This document shows, in pieces, positions 26,073 through 33,735 of a DNA stretch of 64,000 bases; within the stretch, counting starts at the first letter, position 1; each line of letters starts with the position of its first letter. The notes below the pieces were generated by a model, which was not told the DNA's origin, ran no database searches, and saw only the letters and a program-made list of their open reading frames with translations. The position numbers and the translations under genes were made by a program. Origin of the DNA: UBA6168 sp041392505 (GTDB lineage: Bacteria > Bacteroidota > Bacteroidia > Chitinophagales > Saprospiraceae); assembly GCA_041392505.1 (NCBI GenBank), contig JAWKLX010000011.1, positions 62,001 to 126,000 of the forward strand. The letters run 5' to 3'.

Positions 26073-27206
26073 TTAAAGTTTCCCGCCCAATGCCTCCTTT
26101 ACCTTAAAATAATTGGTCTTTTCCGCAGGGCTTAAATCTTTTTCGTTAATCATTTCCACCCACCGCAGGGCTTTTTTTAATAATCCGGCATCAACGGCCA
26201 TTTTATTGATGACCCCAGCATATTCGATAAAAAGGGCAGATTGGTTCTCATAATTGCCTAATAAATTAAAATCAATCATGGCATCCACGACGGCGGTAAA
26301 ATCATAATAATCACCATTCCGGTAATGTTGTGCAACGAGGGCTCTTGCCAATAATTCGTTCCGTTCTGCAAAATCTATTTGCCGGATGTATTCAATGACG
26401 GTTTCCCCATCTTCTTTTTTTACCAAATTCCAATTATTGAAATCCATGTTCTTTCGGATAAAATCATCGAGGACGCTATATATTTTTTCATCCACTTCTT
26501 TTTGGCCAATGGCTTCGCTGACCTCTTTCCTATTTTCCAATAATATCCGGAATTCACGGGAGGCAGGGTTTTTTAAAAACACTTTTACAATACCCCAATA
26601 AGAGGCATCCATGAAATGGTCGGCAGTCATCAGCCGGAGATAATCATCCACAATGCCTTTTTCTTTTTCCATTTCTCCTGCCATTCGCAATGCTTTTAAA
26701 TAACTAAAAATCAGGTCGGAATTCCGTTCGCCGTTTCTATATCTTATTTGCAAATCAGTATAGGATTGCCCAGTCACGGTTGCCAGTTTCGAATATTCTA
26801 AAAAGGTGTTGCCTTCGGTTTGTGCGCCTACTATTTTATGGATCACTTCGCCGCTACCTGTGATAAAAAGATAGGTGGGAAAAGCGATGATGCCATATCT
26901 ATTTTTCAATTTAGGGCCTTCTCCATCTTCCATATTGTATTTTACATTGATGAATTTTTGGTTGAAATAATTGGCAACCTGTGGTTGGCTGAAAACCTCT
27001 TTGTCCATTTTTTTACAAGGCCCACACCAAGTTGTATATCCATCAAAAAAAATAACCTTTCCAGTCTGACGGGCAATCGACAAAACCTCTGACCACGAGG
27101 GGTTTTCCATAAAATCAATACGGTCGTATCGGATTTCTTGAGAGTAAATGAGGGGGAGAAAAGCGATTAGGAAAAAGAACGATAATTTAAAAGGAATTCG
27201 ATTCAT
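26073..27206 (-). CDS. Secreted thioredoxin-fold protein
   Basis: The 377 residues begin with a signal peptide (IPFKLSFFFLIAFLPLIYSQ). The thioredoxin domain lies at about 30-140: GKVIFFDGYTTWCGPCKKMD with the CGPC active site near 62-65, VKYNMEDGEGPKLKNRYGI, and FPTYLFITGSGEVIHKIVG with the cis-Pro. The remaining 230 residues are helical, TPR-like in look, and may bind a partner. The protein probably reduces or folds cell-envelope proteins. A nested palindrome lies just upstream, at 27233-27395. Start at ATG 27206. Confidence 0.9.
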   Translation of the reverse strand: MNRIPFKLSFFFLIAFLPLIYSQEIRYDRIDFMENPSWSEVLSIARQTGKVIFFDGYTTWCGPCKKMDKEVFSQPQVANYFNQKFINVKYNMEDGEGPKLKNRYGIIAFPTYLFITGSGEVIHKIVGAQTEGNTFLEYSKLATVTGQSYTDLQIRYRNGERNSDLIFSYLKALRMAGEMEKEKGIVDDYLRLMTADHFMDASYWGIVKVFLKNPASREFRILLENRKEVSEAIGQKEVDEKIYSVLDDFIRKNMDFNNWNLVKKEDGETVIEYIRQIDFAERNELLARALVAQHYRNGDYYDFTAVVDAMIDFNLLGNYENQSALFIEYAGVINKMAVDAGLLKKALRWVEMINEKDLSPAEKTNYFKVKEALGGKL

Positions 27207-27232
27207 TGCTTAACCTTGAAATGATTGAACAC

Positions 27233-27395
27233 AACGTTTGGTAGAATGGTAAAATGTATGTGGTGAATTTTAAACAAGTGAACTTGATTTATCAAAACAC
27301 TTTTTTCTTTGAAAATGGTGGTTTAGACATTCCAAGTTTCAAAAAACTTGGAATGTCTGGCCAGCATCATACATTCTCCAATATTACCAAACGTT
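27233..27395. repeat. Nested palindrome upstream of the thioredoxin gene
   Basis: Outer arms AACGTTTGGTA (27233-27243) and TACCAAACGTT (27385-27395) pair perfectly, with partial pairing further in (AAATGTATG near 27252 and CATACATT near 27368). The inner hairpin is perfect: AGACATTCCAAGTTT (27325-27339) against AAACTTGGAATGTCT (27344-27358). The inner hairpin is nearly that of the element at 35669-35800. Confidence 0.75.
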
Positions 27396-28182
27396 GGTAC
27401 GATAAGGATACCACAAAGGTATTTTTTATTTGACAGAAATACTCGTGGATGTAAGTTTTGGAGAAAAGGTATGGTTAGATATTGAGCAGTGAAGGACTTT
27501 GTAATCAGGGCAGATGCGGATATGAAAAAATAATTGCGGAGGTGATACTATTTGTGGTAACGTTCTTTTAAGTTGGTTCAATCCACTTAAATCGTTCTTT
27601 TGTGTATTTAAAAATGAGAAATTCAATTAGCCTAATTAGAGGCGGCGAAATATATCTTATGGCATTTAAGATTTAGTTTTTCCTTTAAAAAGAATCTAAA
27701 CCTTAAATAATTGACTTTGGCTAAGGTTCATTATTCACTTTTATTGTTTTAATCAAGTAAGTCAAATTGGTCATTTTGAAACAGTGTGCCTTCTCTGAGT
27801 GCCTCTTTGAGGAAATCCAAGTTATTTTAACGGTGAAGCAAAGTGCAGGCACAGTATTTCGCAGAGAAAGTATTTATAATTTTTAGACACCTTTATATTC
27901 ATTTATACACTCTGGATTGAGAAAAAGGAAAACTTTAATAATGAATAGTTGTAAACCCAATGAGTATAGGTTTTTCGAGAGTAAACTTGGGGCGGGTTGC
28001 GTGTTTTTAAAATAATAGTGAGATGAATGAACTCTAACCTTGACCAATTAAAAAATGAACGGTGGCGATTTTCAGTTTTTCAAAGAATGGAAAACCTTTT
28101 TATTCAGTTTCGCTTGACGATCGAATTTAATCTTTTTTGATTGTAGATAACATTTGTCATTTCATTGAGACTCAATTAATTA

Positions 28183-28212
28183 TTGTTTTTTAAATAAAGT
28201 ATTCTATATTTG
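28183..28212 (+). promoter_or_regulatory. Promoter candidate, TTG-19-TATATTTG
   Basis: TTG at 28183-28185 and TATATTTG at 28205-28212 with 19 nt between match the Bacteroidota consensus fully. The predicted start near 28219 lies 547 nt before the next large gene, so it either drives a long leader or an unannotated RNA. Confidence 0.55.
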
Positions 28213-28519
28213 CGGCCAGAAGCAAAATGCAATTAATTTATGGTTTGTAATTTGCTATTGACCAACCAAAAAACAAGAGGTGTTTTATCCAAATACCATA
28301 ACAAGATTTAATTGAGCAATAATTTTTCAATAGTGGGTTTATTCAAAAATCAAAATTCCGGGCAAATCCTTTCTTCCAACTTGTTTACACAATCATCAAT
28401 CCCCATTTTTTACAAAATGAAAGCGTAGTGATAAATTCGATTTAGGCCAATCGTCCTTGCTTAAGTATCAGGTGGCCAATCGGACTATTAAATTGTTTGG
28501 GAAAACCGATTAGTATGGA

Positions 28520-28603
28520 ATGGAGTTGAAAATTCTACCGGACAAATTTGAAAATAAGCTTAATAAAATGGAGGAGAAACAATTGATTGATTTAGTAGTA
28601 TAA
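28520..28603 (+). CDS. Possible 27-residue small protein
   Basis: The frame encodes MELKILPDKFENKLNKMEEK followed by QLIDLVV. It lies in the presumed leader of the AT-hook gene. The sequence has natural-looking amphipathic helical character, but the region is AT-rich and short frames of this size arise by chance. Not recognised. Confidence 0.2.
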   Translation: MELKILPDKFENKLNKMEEKQLIDLVV

Positions 28604-28765
28604 TATCGTTGCAGAGGAAAAAAGGAAGTTTTAATATTATTACCCAATACTAATTTGTACGTTCTCTTATAAAACAGAAATTACTTTTTAAAATTTTCAA
28701 TAAAACAGCGGGAGAAAAATAAGGGAAATTCCTAGTTTCTGATCCCTGCATTAATTTAACAAACA

Positions 28766-29815
28766 ATGGAATTATCACAATTAAAAGAAGCTTTGAAAGC
28801 TGCCCAAGCTGCCAGTAAAGCCGCTAAAGCTGCCGTGAAAGCAGAGCAGAAGGCTGTTAAAGCTAGGATTAAAACTTTTGAAGATGCTGCTAAAGCAGCC
28901 GACAAAGCGGTAGTTCAAGCTACTAAAGCAATTGCTAAAGCTAAAAAAGAAGCTGCTGCTGATAAAGCAAAAGCCAAGGCTGCACCAAAGAAAAGAGGTG
29001 CTAAGAAAGCGGCTGCTCCTAAAAAAGCTACAGGCCGCCGTGGCCGTCCAGCGAAAGCTGCCGCTGCTGCACCAGCCACTGAGACCGCTGCCGCTCCAGC
29101 TGCACCAAAGCGCCGTGGCCGCCCAGCGAGCACAGCGAAGAAGGCCGCTGCTCCTAAGAAGCCAGCAGGCCGCCGTGGCCGTCCAGCGAAAGCTGCCGCT
29201 GCTGCACCAGCCACCGAGACAGCTGCTGCTCCAGCTGCACCAAAGCGCCGTGGTCGTCCAGCCGGTACAGCGAAAAAGGCCGCTGCTCCTAAGAAACCAG
29301 CAGGCCGCCGTGGCCGCCCAGCGAAAGCCGCTGATGCCGCTGCACCAGCTACCGAAACTGCTGCCGCTCCAGCTGCACCAAAGCGCCGTGGCCGCCCAGC
29401 GAGCACAGCGAAGAAGGCCGCTGCTCCTAAGAAGCCAGCAGGCCGCCGTGGACGCCCAGCGAAAGCCGCTGATGCCGCTGCACCAGCTACCGAAACTGCT
29501 GCCGCTCCAGCTGCACCAAAGAAACGTGGACCTAAGGCGGGTGCTAAGAAAGCTGCTGCCCCTAAGAAGCCAGCAGGCCGTCGTGGCCGTCCAGCTGCCG
29601 CCAAACCAGCTACTTCAGGTGATGACCTGACCAAAGTAACAGGAGTTGGCTCAAGGGTAGCCGAAATGTTGAAAGCTAATGGCGTAGACACCTTTGCTAA
29701 AATGGCCGAGATGTCAGTTGACCAATACAAAGAATTGCTGAAAGCCAATAACATGAGCAAGTTCCGTAACCCAACTAAATGGGCGAGCCTTGCAGGTGAA
29801 TTGGCCAAAGGTTAA
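28766..29815 (+). CDS. Histone H1-like AT-hook protein with C-terminal helix-hairpin-helix domain
   Basis: The 349 residues split in three. Residues 1-75 form an Ala/Lys-rich coil (KAAQAASKAAKAAVKAEQKA). Residues 80-285 are four 45-46-residue tandem units plus a half unit, each with KKAAAPKKPAGRRGRPAKAA and a TETAAAPAAPKRRGRPA part. In all there are eight RGRP AT-hook cores, which bind the minor groove of AT-rich DNA. Residues 287-349 (DDLTKVTGVGSRVAEMLKAN and then DTFAKMAEMSVDQYKELL) are a helix-hairpin-helix fold as in the L21-extension and related DNA-binding tails. Likely an abundant nucleoid protein. The DNA repeats of about 135-138 bp are prone to unequal exchange. Confidence 0.85.
   Translation: MELSQLKEALKAAQAASKAAKAAVKAEQKAVKARIKTFEDAAKAADKAVVQATKAIAKAKKEAAADKAKAKAAPKKRGAKKAAAPKKATGRRGRPAKAAAAAPATETAAAPAAPKRRGRPASTAKKAAAPKKPAGRRGRPAKAAAAAPATETAAAPAAPKRRGRPAGTAKKAAAPKKPAGRRGRPAKAADAAAPATETAAAPAAPKRRGRPASTAKKAAAPKKPAGRRGRPAKAADAAAPATETAAAPAAPKKRGPKAGAKKAAAPKKPAGRRGRPAAAKPATSGDDLTKVTGVGSRVAEMLKANGVDTFAKMAEMSVDQYKELLKANNMSKFRNPTKWASLAGELAKG
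29026..29590 (+). repeat. Tandem 135-138-bp coding repeats
   Basis: Four near-identical units with a partial fifth lie inside the AT-hook gene; the shared core encodes RRGRPAKAA, TETAAAPAAP and KRRGRPA. The unit starts with the AAGAAGCCAGCAGGCCGCC-type block. Copy number may vary between strains. Confidence 0.85.
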
Positions 29816-29831
29816 TACGATATAGTTACAA

Positions 29832-29870
29832 GAAAAAAGGGTCATGCCGTTTTGGCAATGGCCCTTTTTC
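29832..29870. terminator. Terminator after the AT-hook gene
   Basis: AAGGGTCATGCC pairs with GGCAATGGCCCTT with a bulge across a GTTTT loop, followed by a T-run. It lies 17 nt after the stop at 29815 and between convergent genes. Confidence 0.7.
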
Positions 29871-29907
29871 TTTTTGCATAATTGTTTAAATCTTAATGGG
29901 GAAATTT

Positions 29908-31287
29908 CTATTCTAAAAAAGGCATCACCCATTCTGTCGTTTTAAAAAAATGCCAATCCACTTTTGACAGATCTGTTTCCGGGTCGATATATACTTGACT
30001 ATTGCGGCCATTGAGCCGGACTTTTATATCGGCATATATTTCAATGTTTTCTTCCCCTTTTTCCTGCCATGTTTTTTTTAAATGCTGGGCAAATTGCCAA
30101 ATCATATCGGGGTGGGTAAATAATTTTTCCCTTTGTCGGTCGGTGAGGTAATCGCTTTCTTTTATTTTAATGATTTCGTTGGTGTCCGTATTTTTTATTT
30201 TAAAATCTCCGTACCCTCGTTTTGAGCGCAGCATCATGCGCCATGAATAACGGTGGCCTTCTTCCGTCCAAGCAACATTGCCCTTGAAAAAATGATGGCG
30301 CAGCGGAAGGGTCAGGTGAACTAATAGGATAAGAAATAAGGAGATAAGCACGGCTTTTTTTGGATAGGCGGGCGGTATCAATTTTGAATTATTATCTGAT
30401 ATAGCTTGACTTGGACTGATGCGCTCCCACCATGACTCGACCTTTTCCAATTTTTTTATTTTGTTTTTTATAATGGAAAACCATTTCCTGAAATCACTTG
30501 GCGGGAAATATAAAAGGCTCAAACAAATAGATAGCCAAGGGAAAATGCCGATTTGAAATATCAAGGTATTGGTCAGGTGAAAAAACAGGATAAAGCCCAA
30601 AATCCATTTTCTGGTGTTTTTAAATAGGAGAAAAAAGGCTGCTGTTAAGTCGAGCAGCATGCCGCTCCACGCCATTATATAAGGTGTAATTTTATGGCTC
30701 CACACAGAGCCGAGCAGCGGCATGTCTTTTACATTTCGCAACCATATATCCAAAGGGTTACCGTTCAGCCAGTCCGAATTTATTTTGGCAATGCCACCAT
30801 AAAAATAAACCACCCCCATCAGGAAAGGCAATATCCACAGGCTCCAACGTTCAATTGTGTCGCTTTTTAATTCCGGTTTTTTAACCACATCATAAGACCA
30901 CTGCCGATTGGCGGGGAGAAAAATCATGATCCAACAAATCCAAGTAAATAAATACCCGTGGTTTAAATACAATGCTTTTTCCAAAAAAAACTGCCAGGTA
31001 AAACATATCGCAAAAACCAATGTGCTGATCCGGTAATTTTTACCAATAACAATAAATACCGCCGCCGTCATTGCGGTCAAAAAAAATAGGGACATAAATG
31101 GCTCGGGCAAAACAGGCACCCATTCGAACCCCATATATTTAAATTGGAAATTATCGGGATTGAAATAACCTTTATATAAGTGATAATAAGTCCAAACGCC
31201 CATCATATCGGCAAAACCTAATATCCCGAATATGACGCGGAAAAAAACAAGGGGGGCGATGTCAACAGGTTGAAAAAGTTTGTTCAT
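29908..31287 (-). CDS. HTTM / vitamin K-dependent gamma-carboxylase-like membrane protein
   Basis: The 459 residues begin with DIAPLVFFRVIFGILGF and contain the HTTM fold (horizontally transferred transmembrane domain) with about six or seven segments, for example FVIVIGKNYRISTLVF-like and WIMIFLPANRQWSYD near 135. After the membrane part comes a C-terminal lumen-type domain with RHHFFKGNVAWTEEGHRYSW and WRMMLRSKRGYGDF, the conserved block of the gamma-glutamyl carboxylase homologues. Bacterial members have no proven substrate. It overlaps the upstream gene by four bases (ATGA type), so translation is coupled. Confidence 0.85.
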   Translation of the reverse strand: MNKLFQPVDIAPLVFFRVIFGILGFADMMGVWTYYHLYKGYFNPDNFQFKYMGFEWVPVLPEPFMSLFFLTAMTAAVFIVIGKNYRISTLVFAICFTWQFFLEKALYLNHGYLFTWICWIMIFLPANRQWSYDVVKKPELKSDTIERWSLWILPFLMGVVYFYGGIAKINSDWLNGNPLDIWLRNVKDMPLLGSVWSHKITPYIMAWSGMLLDLTAAFFLLFKNTRKWILGFILFFHLTNTLIFQIGIFPWLSICLSLLYFPPSDFRKWFSIIKNKIKKLEKVESWWERISPSQAISDNNSKLIPPAYPKKAVLISLFLILLVHLTLPLRHHFFKGNVAWTEEGHRYSWRMMLRSKRGYGDFKIKNTDTNEIIKIKESDYLTDRQREKLFTHPDMIWQFAQHLKKTWQEKGEENIEIYADIKVRLNGRNSQVYIDPETDLSKVDWHFFKTTEWVMPFLE

Positions 31288-31793
31288 TTTAATAGTAATT
31301 TGGGATCGCTCTCAAACTGTGTTTGCCGTTCGGCGGAATAACCAAACGATGCATGTGGCAAAAGTCGGTTCAGAAATTTGGAAACCATTTTTAATTTTCT
31401 CACGGGCAGGTTGACGGATATTTCGTCGCCATCCAATAATTTAAAATACATCACGCCATTGTCCCACAGGTGGAAACCAAAAGGCATCGTCCGCGTCGCA
31501 ATGGAATAAACCCAAACGATTTGCCGAGGGGTTTCATTTAATAAAATCCAAAGCCGTTCGTCCTCCGGTTTTGGTTTTTTGAGGATGCCATACATCAGCC
31601 GGATACCAACGATCAAGGCCACCATCCCCACCGACGAGATAAAACTGTTTTCCCGAAAATATAAATAGGGCACCGTTACCCCCGCCGTTATCAGGACAAT
31701 CGCCAAAACGAGCTGCAGGTTGCGCTCTTTTTGCAGGGCATTGTACAGCAGCCGCATGGCTGGGTGGAGGTGATATGTTTTTTTGAAATTCAA
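31284..31793 (-). CDS. Hypothetical protein with two transmembrane segments, coupled to the HTTM gene
   Basis: The 169-residue protein is not recognised. Segments at about 28-48 (LQLVLAIVLITAGVTVPYLY) and 53-72 (SSVGMVALIVGIRLMYGIL) form a helical hairpin, and the remaining 95 residues are a soluble domain (RLWILLNETPRQIVWVYSIA, then FHLWDNGVMYFKLLDGDEIS). The stop codon overlaps the start of the HTTM gene. The pairing suggests a complex in the cytoplasmic membrane. Start at ATG 31793. Confidence 0.7.
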   Translation of the reverse strand: MNFKKTYHLHPAMRLLYNALQKERNLQLVLAIVLITAGVTVPYLYFRENSFISSVGMVALIVGIRLMYGILKKPKPEDERLWILLNETPRQIVWVYSIATRTMPFGFHLWDNGVMYFKLLDGDEISVNLPVRKLKMVSKFLNRLLPHASFGYSAERQTQFESDPKLLLK

Positions 31794-31850
31794 ATTATTG
31801 TTGCCAAATTTATTGGCAGTGTAAATTTTCGATACAGGTTATCTTTCGCA

Positions 31851-31936
31851 CTTGTCATCCCGTAGGGATCTGTTAACGTATGACGTGCCGTTTATACAGC
31901 TCTTTTAACGTTAACGGATCCCTTCGGGATGACAAG
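31851..31936. repeat. Long palindrome, 28-bp arms
   Basis: The arms at 31851-31878 and 31909-31936 (CTTGTCATCCCGTAGGGATC at the left) pair with two mismatches. The arms also contain their own short inverted parts (ATCCCGTAGGGAT, ATCCCTTCGGGAT). The element lies between divergent genes and is noncoding. It could form a cruciform or, when transcribed, a stable RNA hairpin. Confidence 0.8.
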
Positions 31937-32026
31937 AGAGCGGAGGCTTGGGGACTGTAGTGAATTATTAAAACTGTAATGAATTGAACGGATGAGCAAA
32001 CATATTTGGTCAAAAATAAAAACAAT

Positions 32027-32056
32027 TTGTTTTGATTGGCTAAATGTTTAGCTTTG
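32027..32056 (+). promoter_or_regulatory. Promoter for the Fic gene, TTG-19-TAGCTTTG
   Basis: TTG at 32027-32029 and TAGCTTTG at 32049-32056, with 19 nt between, match the consensus fully. Transcription would start near 32063, 67 nt before the ATG at 32130. Confidence 0.6.
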
Positions 32057-32129
32057 CGTAAAATTGAGGTTTATTTCGCAACGGCAAAAATGCTCAATCT
32101 TTTGATGTGTTAAAGCTGTCAAATTATCC

Positions 32130-33602
32130 ATGGAAATCAAAGATGTAAATGTCTGGAAACCCATCGGGTTTGATGAAAATTGGGAAAAGGTCAGTACTTC
32201 CCGGTTGGATGTTTTGCTGCCATCATGGGTGCACAAGCGGCAGACATTGAAAGACGACAGCCGAGAGTACGGGGTTTTCATGGATCGCCTAAAAAGGCAG
32301 CATGCCATCGAAACGGGTATTGTTGAAAGGTTATATGACCTGAGCGAAGGTATCACGGAGACTTTTATCAAAGAAGGGTTTGTTGAGTCATACTTGCAAC
32401 ATGGGGATACGAACATCCCCACTGGCCAGTTGATGGATTATTTGCAGGATAATTTTGATGCTCTTGATTTTGTATTTGATATTGTGAAAAATGACCGACC
32501 GATCACTAAGGGTTTTATCAAAGAATTGCACCAATTAGTAACTAAGCACCAGCACACAGCAGAAGGTCGCGACCAATTTGGCAACCGTTTGCAGATACCC
32601 TTATTAAAAGGCTCATTTAAAGAGAGGGAAAATAATCCGACGAGAGCCGATGGCACAAGGTTTTTATATTGCTCGCCCATTCATGTGGAATCGGAAATGG
32701 ATAGATTGGTTTCCATTTTAGATGGGTTGGAAAAAAGGAAAATAAAACCGCTCGTGATCGCTACTTGGCTGCACCATGCTTTCACGCAGATACATCCTTT
32801 TCAGGATGGCAATGGCCGGATGGCGAGGTTGTTGGCAAGTTTAATTTTGATAAAAGGTGGGTTGTTTCCGTTGACCGTGAAAAGGAATGAAAAGAAAAGA
32901 TATATCGATTCACTGGAATTGGCAGATAATGGAGAGCCGCAAAAGTTAGTGGATTATTTTGGGGAAATACAGAAGCGGAATATTGAGGCTGCGCTGAATA
33001 TGAGATTGGAGGTGGAATTGTCTGAGACATCATTTGCCGAGATGGCCAATTTGTTTGCTAAAAGACTTGAATTGGAAAAGGAAAAATTAAATTTAGAGTA
33101 TGAACGACAAGAGAAAATAAAACAATATAAATTGAGTATCTATAAATATTGTAGTGCAGTGATTGAAAAAATAAAGGAAGAATTAGAATTAAAAATAAAT
33201 GGGAACGCATCAGTGAATGTTGAGGAGATGCCATTTCATTTTAAAACAGGTGGAGATAAAGCAGCCATTAATATAGCCAAGCAGTTTAAATATTTTTATA
33301 ATGATAAATTAACAGTTGGCAAGATTGTATTAAAAATGGTGTTGGCTAATAAAAACATTTATAATGTAATTATTTCAATACATCATTATGGCTATTCTGA
33401 TTCAACTTTAGCAATTGGTTCTATTATAGGCCTTAGCGAAGGAGAATCTGCTGGGTTTATCCCTATCGATTTAGAACCTTATCTTATATCTCTTGAGGGT
33501 GATTTTGATGATATTAGAGAAACAATAAAAAAAGACATTAATGTCTATATTAAAAACTTAATGACATTAGCTCTTGCCCAAATAACCACTGAACTCAACT
33601 AA
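32130..33602 (+). CDS. Fic domain protein
   Basis: Fic enzymes transfer AMP or related groups onto protein side chains. The 490-residue protein has the catalytic motif complete: TQIHPFQDGNGRMARLLASL near residue 217. An N-terminal helix with IETGIVERLYDLSEG lies where the inhibitory helix of class II proteins sits, but lacks the usual Gly/Asn after the Glu, so autoinhibition is uncertain. After about residue 310 comes a coiled coil (FAKRLELEKEKLNLEYERQE) and an unknown C-terminal domain that is much more AT-rich than the Fic part, which suggests a domain joined from elsewhere. No antitoxin gene is adjacent. Confidence 0.88.
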   Translation: MEIKDVNVWKPIGFDENWEKVSTSRLDVLLPSWVHKRQTLKDDSREYGVFMDRLKRQHAIETGIVERLYDLSEGITETFIKEGFVESYLQHGDTNIPTGQLMDYLQDNFDALDFVFDIVKNDRPITKGFIKELHQLVTKHQHTAEGRDQFGNRLQIPLLKGSFKERENNPTRADGTRFLYCSPIHVESEMDRLVSILDGLEKRKIKPLVIATWLHHAFTQIHPFQDGNGRMARLLASLILIKGGLFPLTVKRNEKKRYIDSLELADNGEPQKLVDYFGEIQKRNIEAALNMRLEVELSETSFAEMANLFAKRLELEKEKLNLEYERQEKIKQYKLSIYKYCSAVIEKIKEELELKINGNASVNVEEMPFHFKTGGDKAAINIAKQFKYFYNDKLTVGKIVLKMVLANKNIYNVIISIHHYGYSDSTLAIGSIIGLSEGESAGFIPIDLEPYLISLEGDFDDIRETIKKDINVYIKNLMTLALAQITTELN

Positions 33603-33611
33603 CGACCCATA

Positions 33612-33638
33612 CCTGTTAGTTTTTCAAAAACTAATAGG
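33612..33638. terminator. Hairpin after the Fic gene
   Basis: CCTGTTAGTTTTT pairs with AAAAACTAATAGG with one G-U and a 1-nt spacer. It lies 10 nt after the Fic stop and belongs to the same hairpin family as the inner stem at 21033-21058. Confidence 0.55.
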
Positions 33639-33735
33639 TTTACTCTTGACCGACTGATTAACGATTAAAAGATCAACGATTTTAGATTTTTTGAACTCAA
33701 AACTCAAAACTCAACAACTCAAAACTGAGAAATAT

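Larger units (their letters stand above)
27396..28765. other. Gene-poor stretch of about 1.4 kb
   Basis: No convincing protein gene. It holds a decayed palindrome-like stretch near 27790-27875 (TTCTCTG and CAGAGAA in opposite orientation), a full-consensus promoter at 28183-28212 and a 27-codon frame at 28520-28603. The composition is AT-rich. From the promoter onward it may be the leader of the AT-hook gene at 28766. No tRNA or known RNA was recognised. Confidence 0.5.

Noticed and set aside
27426..27626. A 66-codon frame in the gene-poor stretch
   Set aside because: No motif, no ribosome site, and composition typical of noncoding DNA.
28915..29808. A 297-codon open frame antisense to the AT-hook gene
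   Set aside because: Its Ala/Gly/Arg repeats are the mirror of the coding repeats; it has no independent features.
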